Positions 60,815-64,000 of a DNA stretch of 64,000 bases are shown piece after piece. The position numbers and the translations under genes were made by a program. The DNA is from Thermoanaerobaculia bacterium (GTDB lineage: Bacteria > Acidobacteriota > Thermoanaerobaculia > UBA5066). Below the pieces are notes generated by a model. It had not been told where the DNA came from. It made no database searches and was given only the letters and a program-made list of their open reading frames with translations. The stretch's first letter is position 1, and every line of letters begins with the position of its first letter. The stretch lies in assembly GCA_022071945.1 (NCBI GenBank), contig JAJVIN010000009.1, forward strand, positions 33,303-97,302, written 5' to 3'.

Positions 60815-63186
60815 TTCTTCTCCTCCCGCATGCTCGCCCTCACATCCGCGGCGCGAACCAGCATCTCGAGAAAGGCCAGACGAAACGGTCCGAAGCGGTC
60901 CCGAAGACCGAGCACGATCTCGGCCCAGCTCTGCCGGCCGCCTTCCCGCCCCATCTGCATCGGAGCGAGCGAGAGCGTGGTCGCGGGGAAAAGGCCGCCT
61001 TCGCCGAGGTCCGTCTGCGGTAGAGCGTCGCCCTGGAAGATCCCTCGGGAATTCAGCTGCCTGGGATCGGGGGGTTGCGCGTCCCGAGGCAGGGACCTCA
61101 GCGAAAGGCGCACCTTGCCGTGGTGCGCTGCGAGCAGATACGCGATCAGCTCCCGGTCCTCATCGGCCCCGTTCTGGAGCCAGGCCAGAGCGCTCGCGAG
61201 TTCGTGCCGGAAGCCCGCTCTCTTGTGCCTGGCGCCGCGAAGCCCCGATTTTGCCCAGAGGGTCCCCGCTTCGCTCTCGGGCCGGGACTTGAGCATCGTT
61301 TCCTGGAACACGGGGTGGCTCTTGCCAAGGTCGTGCGCGCGCGCTGACCGCACGAGAGTGGCGAAGGGGAGGTTCGAAAAGGCGAGCGCGTCCAGGATCT
61401 CCGTCATCGCGACACCGGTGTCGGTGGCGTGAGTCGACAGGGCGACCCAGCTCCCGATTTCCGACCAGGGATCCGAAGTCACGTCCTCTTCGGGCGGCCC
61501 GTCTTCGGCGAGGACCGAGACCGGGCTCTTGCTCTTCGGATCCCAGCCAGTCCGTTCCGAATATCCACCTTCAGCCGCATCCAGCACGTAAAGCCCTCCC
61601 GGGAAGACGGCCGCCGCCGCGACGGCCCTCCACTCACCGTCGATGTGGTTCCACCGATACGCGGTTCGGGCCTCGAGGGCCTTGCGAAGAGACAGGAAGG
61701 GAACGGGACACAGTTCCTCCCTCCGCGCGGCAGGCAGCTCCCTCGTGGGCCGCTCACCTCTGAGATCGCGCCAGAAGACCTGCACGTCTCGTTCTTCCCC
61801 CTCGCGGATGAAGCGGGACACATCGATGTCAGCGCCACTCAGGTCGGGTGTTGTGTCGAAGAGTTCGATCAGGTCCCGCTTCCGGATGACGTGCGGGAAC
61901 TCCGGCGCATCCAGCCGGACGTGAGCGTTCTCCAGCTCCTCGCAGCTCGCCCCGTCCAGGGCTGACAGCGCCGTTCGAGCGCTCTCGAGGTGGGAAGGCT
62001 CGTACGGCAAGGCGGCCTTTTCATCCACGGGCATTCCCCCCGGATGGTCGATCCAGAAGATGGCGGCCTGATCGAGTTCTCCAAAGCGGTTGCAGCGGCC
62101 GGCGCGCTGGACGATGGACGGCCAGGGGGCCAGGTCCGTGAAGAGTGTTCTCGAGGAGATATCGACCCCCGCCTCGATGATCTGAGTGGAAACGACGATG
62201 CCATCGAAGCCGGGCCGCGTCGCCTCCGCGAGGGCGGCGGCTCTTTCCGGCGGACGGAACCGTGAATGGAGGAGCACGCGGTTGGTTCCCTTGAGCGCCT
62301 TCTCCTTCTCCAGCGCCGCCAGAAGAGAAACGGCCCGGTCCACGGTATTCAGGATGACGAGAGTTCTCGTCCCGGGCACGTGGTGCTCCGCCACTTCCCT
62401 GGCCAGTGGCTTCAGATCGTCCTTCTGGAACTCGGCACGCGCACGGCGAAGGGATTTGGGAGCCGTCCGTCTCTTCTTCAACTCAGGGAAGGCGAGGTCC
62501 GAGGGACCGAGCGAGTGAACCTGCCCGGGGGTGAGGTGGTCGACGGTGACGAGCCAGCTGGGATCGAGTGTCGCACTCATGAAGAGCGACTGTGTGGGGC
62601 CGAACGTGCCGAACGTCCTCCTGAGTGCATCCAGCTGGAGCCCGGTGGCAAGGCCCGCCCCCATCAACTGGATCTCGTCGAAGATCCAGAGACAGTCGTT
62701 GGAAAAGAGAGCGAAATCCCACGGCCAGCGAAACCGGCTGCTGCCGTAGCCGCGATTGAGAGCACGGGATAGGAGCATGTCCTGCGTCCCCAGGAAGATG
62801 GCGTCCTTTTCCGGGTGGAGGTGAGCGTCGTCGTCCGAGGCGCCCCCCATCCAGACATGAAGCCCGATCCCCTCTCCCCGGTCGAGTCCTCGCCCTTCGT
62901 CCAAGAACTCGAGGCGCTGCAACCAACCCCGGCAGGCCGCCGCGGCCTGTGAGACCAGCGTTCTCATCGGGAAACAGAGGACGAGACGCCGGGGAGTCTG
63001 GCCCCTGACCTCTGAAGACGAGAACCGGCGCCGGTAGAGCCAGGAAAGGACAACCGCCGCCGTCTTCCCGGCACCCGTGGGGGCACTCAAGACCTCGGGG
63101 AGCCGGGGAGCGCCGGCCAAGGCCTCTTGGTAGGGATACGGCTGCAACCCGGTGGCATCCTGGAAGAGCTTCCTGAAGCTGGTCAT
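60811..63186 (-). CDS. cas3: Cas3 helicase-nuclease, type I-G operon 2 (C-terminal HD)
   Basis: The 791-aa product has a helicase core with Walker A SAPTGAGKTA (about 34-43), a DEIQ box (170-173, LWIFDEIQLMGAGL), MSATL, and VQRAGRCNRFGE (motif VI). The C-terminal HD domain has SARAHDLGKSHPVFQ (about 612-626), FRHELASA, LAAHHGKVR and LVRAADVRAS. It is 267 residues shorter than the operon 1 Cas3, mainly because it lacks the Lys-rich insertion. It is the first gene of operon 2. The 200 bp upstream hold its promoter, and beyond that lie two degenerate CRISPR repeats. Confidence 0.93.
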   Translation of the reverse strand: MTSFRKLFQDATGLQPYPYQEALAGAPRLPEVLSAPTGAGKTAAVVLSWLYRRRFSSSEVRGQTPRRLVLCFPMRTLVSQAAAACRGWLQRLEFLDEGRGLDRGEGIGLHVWMGGASDDDAHLHPEKDAIFLGTQDMLLSRALNRGYGSSRFRWPWDFALFSNDCLWIFDEIQLMGAGLATGLQLDALRRTFGTFGPTQSLFMSATLDPSWLVTVDHLTPGQVHSLGPSDLAFPELKKRRTAPKSLRRARAEFQKDDLKPLAREVAEHHVPGTRTLVILNTVDRAVSLLAALEKEKALKGTNRVLLHSRFRPPERAAALAEATRPGFDGIVVSTQIIEAGVDISSRTLFTDLAPWPSIVQRAGRCNRFGELDQAAIFWIDHPGGMPVDEKAALPYEPSHLESARTALSALDGASCEELENAHVRLDAPEFPHVIRKRDLIELFDTTPDLSGADIDVSRFIREGEERDVQVFWRDLRGERPTRELPAARREELCPVPFLSLRKALEARTAYRWNHIDGEWRAVAAAAVFPGGLYVLDAAEGGYSERTGWDPKSKSPVSVLAEDGPPEEDVTSDPWSEIGSWVALSTHATDTGVAMTEILDALAFSNLPFATLVRSARAHDLGKSHPVFQETMLKSRPESEAGTLWAKSGLRGARHKRAGFRHELASALAWLQNGADEDRELIAYLLAAHHGKVRLSLRSLPRDAQPPDPRQLNSRGIFQGDALPQTDLGEGGLFPATTLSLAPMQMGREGGRQSWAEIVLGLRDRFGPFRLAFLEMLVRAADVRASMREEKK

Positions 63187-63395
63187 GAATCCTCCCGACG
63201 ATCAATCCGAAGGAGCTGGACGATAGAATGTGAGCCTGTGCACGAGATCGCAGTACATCCCAGCGGGCCCCCCCCGGCTACGACCGGGGTCGCTGACTGG
63301 TGGTGATCGGCATCTTTCTATTACTTTACGGCGTAGCCCCCTCGTCGTGAGAGAATCTAGTTCCTCGACGCCGCGCCGTCAAGGGTTCTTCATCG

Positions 63396-63430
63396 CTTTT
63401 CCGGGACCCCACACCCGGCTCCATTGAAGG
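63396..63430 (+). repeat. Degenerate CRISPR repeat, opposite orientation, upstream of cas3 (operon 2)
   Basis: It reads CTTTTCCGGGACCCC then ACACCCGGCTCCATTGAAGG. The 5' CTTT and the 3' CTCCATTGAAG match the array repeat. The stem has changed to CCGGG / CCCGG, keeping base pairing. The crRNA-like orientation is +, opposite to the main array. A second repeat-like hairpin follows with a 71-bp period. Confidence 0.75.
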
Positions 63431-63465
63431 CTATTCCGTTTCGGTGTCGCCGCCTCCCGGCGATC

Positions 63466-63505
63466 CACTCCCCGGCCTCGCCAGAGGCCGGGGCTCCATT
63501 TCCCT
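63466..63505 (+). repeat. Second degenerate repeat or terminator-like hairpin
   Basis: The segment has a 10-bp perfect stem CCCCGGCCTC / GAGGCCGGGG, loop GCCA, then CTCCATT, as in the array repeat, followed by TCCCTTTT. Its distance from the preceding degenerate repeat (about 70 bp) equals one array period. The loop is four bases longer than in the array. It could be the final, diverged repeat of a lost mini-array or simply an intrinsic terminator. Confidence 0.5.
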
Positions 63506-63879
63506 TTTAGTGCAGTCGAGGAGCCTTTCTCGAGACACCCCGAAAGAAGAGTCCTCGAATGAGCCCACCTCTCGAGCTTGGCGCCGACCCACGGACAAAT
63601 GGTGTCCCTCCCATGAAGAGCCTGATCTGGCGAAGTCTCGTCTTCGCTTCGCCGGGCGTTCGTCAGCACGGGCCATTCCAGAGACGGCGGGTGAGCGACC
63701 GGCAGCGAGGCGCCCCGAACCTGGCCCTCCCCCGCCTCGCACGCCTCGCAGGGGAGCGAACCAGCGGACTGGCTGGTCGCTCGAGTGTCATATCCGGCGT
63801 CATTGGGTCTCGGGAGTCAATCAGAGCGGCGGACTGAAGACACCGCCACGGCTTCCCGCTGAGTCCGAGGAAACCCCTC

Positions 63880-63957
63880 ATCGGGATAGGGGGCGGCGGT
63901 AGGTAACCGCCGCTCCCCTCCCACACCACCGGACATGCGGGTCCGCATCCGGCGGTT
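63880..63957 (-). ncRNA. Probable 3' end (domains 5 and 6) of a group II intron
   Basis: On the - strand, 63957-63924 fold into a 34-nt hairpin with outer stem ACCGCCGGA / TCCGGTGGT and inner stem ATGCG / CGCAT, separated by a small bulge, like intron domain 5 with a CGC triad. The loop GACC is not the usual GNRA. The following 63922-63880 form a second GC-rich hairpin with an unpaired A in CCCTATCCCGAT, matching domain 6 and a 3' splice site ending in GAT at 63880. The rest, including any reverse transcriptase, would lie beyond 64,000. The stretch 63,506-63,879 shows no gene or other signal that I can support. Confidence 0.5.
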
Positions 63958-64000
63958 CGGACGGTTGAGGTCACGTGGCAAGCCGGGGCACTCCCAGCTT

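Noticed and set aside
63444..63902. 152-codon + strand frame near the right edge
   Set aside because: It starts in the relic repeat area, is Pro/Arg-rich, and ends within the intron-like hairpins; no protein family or ribosome site supports it.

Overview
This is a GC-rich, densely packed bacterial chromosome segment. Its gene content is a Ser/Thr kinase fused to a PD40-type propeller, a two-component propeller histidine kinase, paired MacB-like permeases, DUF1800/DUF1501 proteins and an S9 peptidase. That mix fits an Acidobacteriota-like organism, but there is no rRNA or other marker here, so the assignment is an inference.

Positions 1-37,500 look like ordinary chromosome. They hold: a TrmJ-like tRNA methyltransferase; a Spy/CpxP-like protein beside a 40-41 bp tandem repeat; a receiver-GGDEF protein with a degenerate active site; a kinase-propeller protein; a ceramidase-like membrane protein; a GAF-PAS-GGDEF-EAL protein; a DUF4412-like protein; and a MacB-like exporter operon (adaptor, two permeases, ATPase). 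Next come a secreted S9 peptidase; an overlapping histidine kinase / HD-GYP / exported protein operon; a propeller histidine kinase coupled to a PQQ-type sugar dehydrogenase; an RND efflux operon (TolC, adaptor, RND pump, DUF2892, PII-like) behind a strong promoter with a palindromic operator; and a DUF1800-DUF1501 pair.

From about 36,700 the segment becomes accessory DNA. It has a REP-like hairpin, a DUF559 fragment, a ribbon-helix-helix antitoxin with a truncated PIN-like partner, and an excisionase-like helix-turn-helix ORF. These lead into a large CRISPR-Cas island (38,334-63,505).

The island has two different type I-G (formerly I-U) effector operons on either side of one CRISPR array. 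Operon 1 (+ strand) is cas3, csb3, csb1, csb2, with no adaptation genes. Operon 2 (- strand) is cas3, csx17, csb1, csb2, then a cas4-cas1 fusion and cas2, leading straight into the leader and array. The array has 73 repeats of 36 bp and 72 spacers (48,798-54,033) and is read on the - strand. Csb2 of operon 1 is much longer than its counterpart and appears to carry two Cas6-like modules. A higBA pair with a broken toxin, an unidentified gene remnant and a phage-like fragment lie between operon 1 and the array. One orphan repeat lies 1.5 kb beyond the old end of the array. Two more degenerate repeats, in the opposite orientation, lie upstream of the operon 2 cas3.

The right edge carries what looks like the 3' end (domains 5 and 6) of a group II intron on the - strand, the rest of which lies outside the window. 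The main hypothesis is that one adaptation module and one array serve two I-G effector complexes with different large subunits. No database searches were possible, so family names rest on motif recognition.
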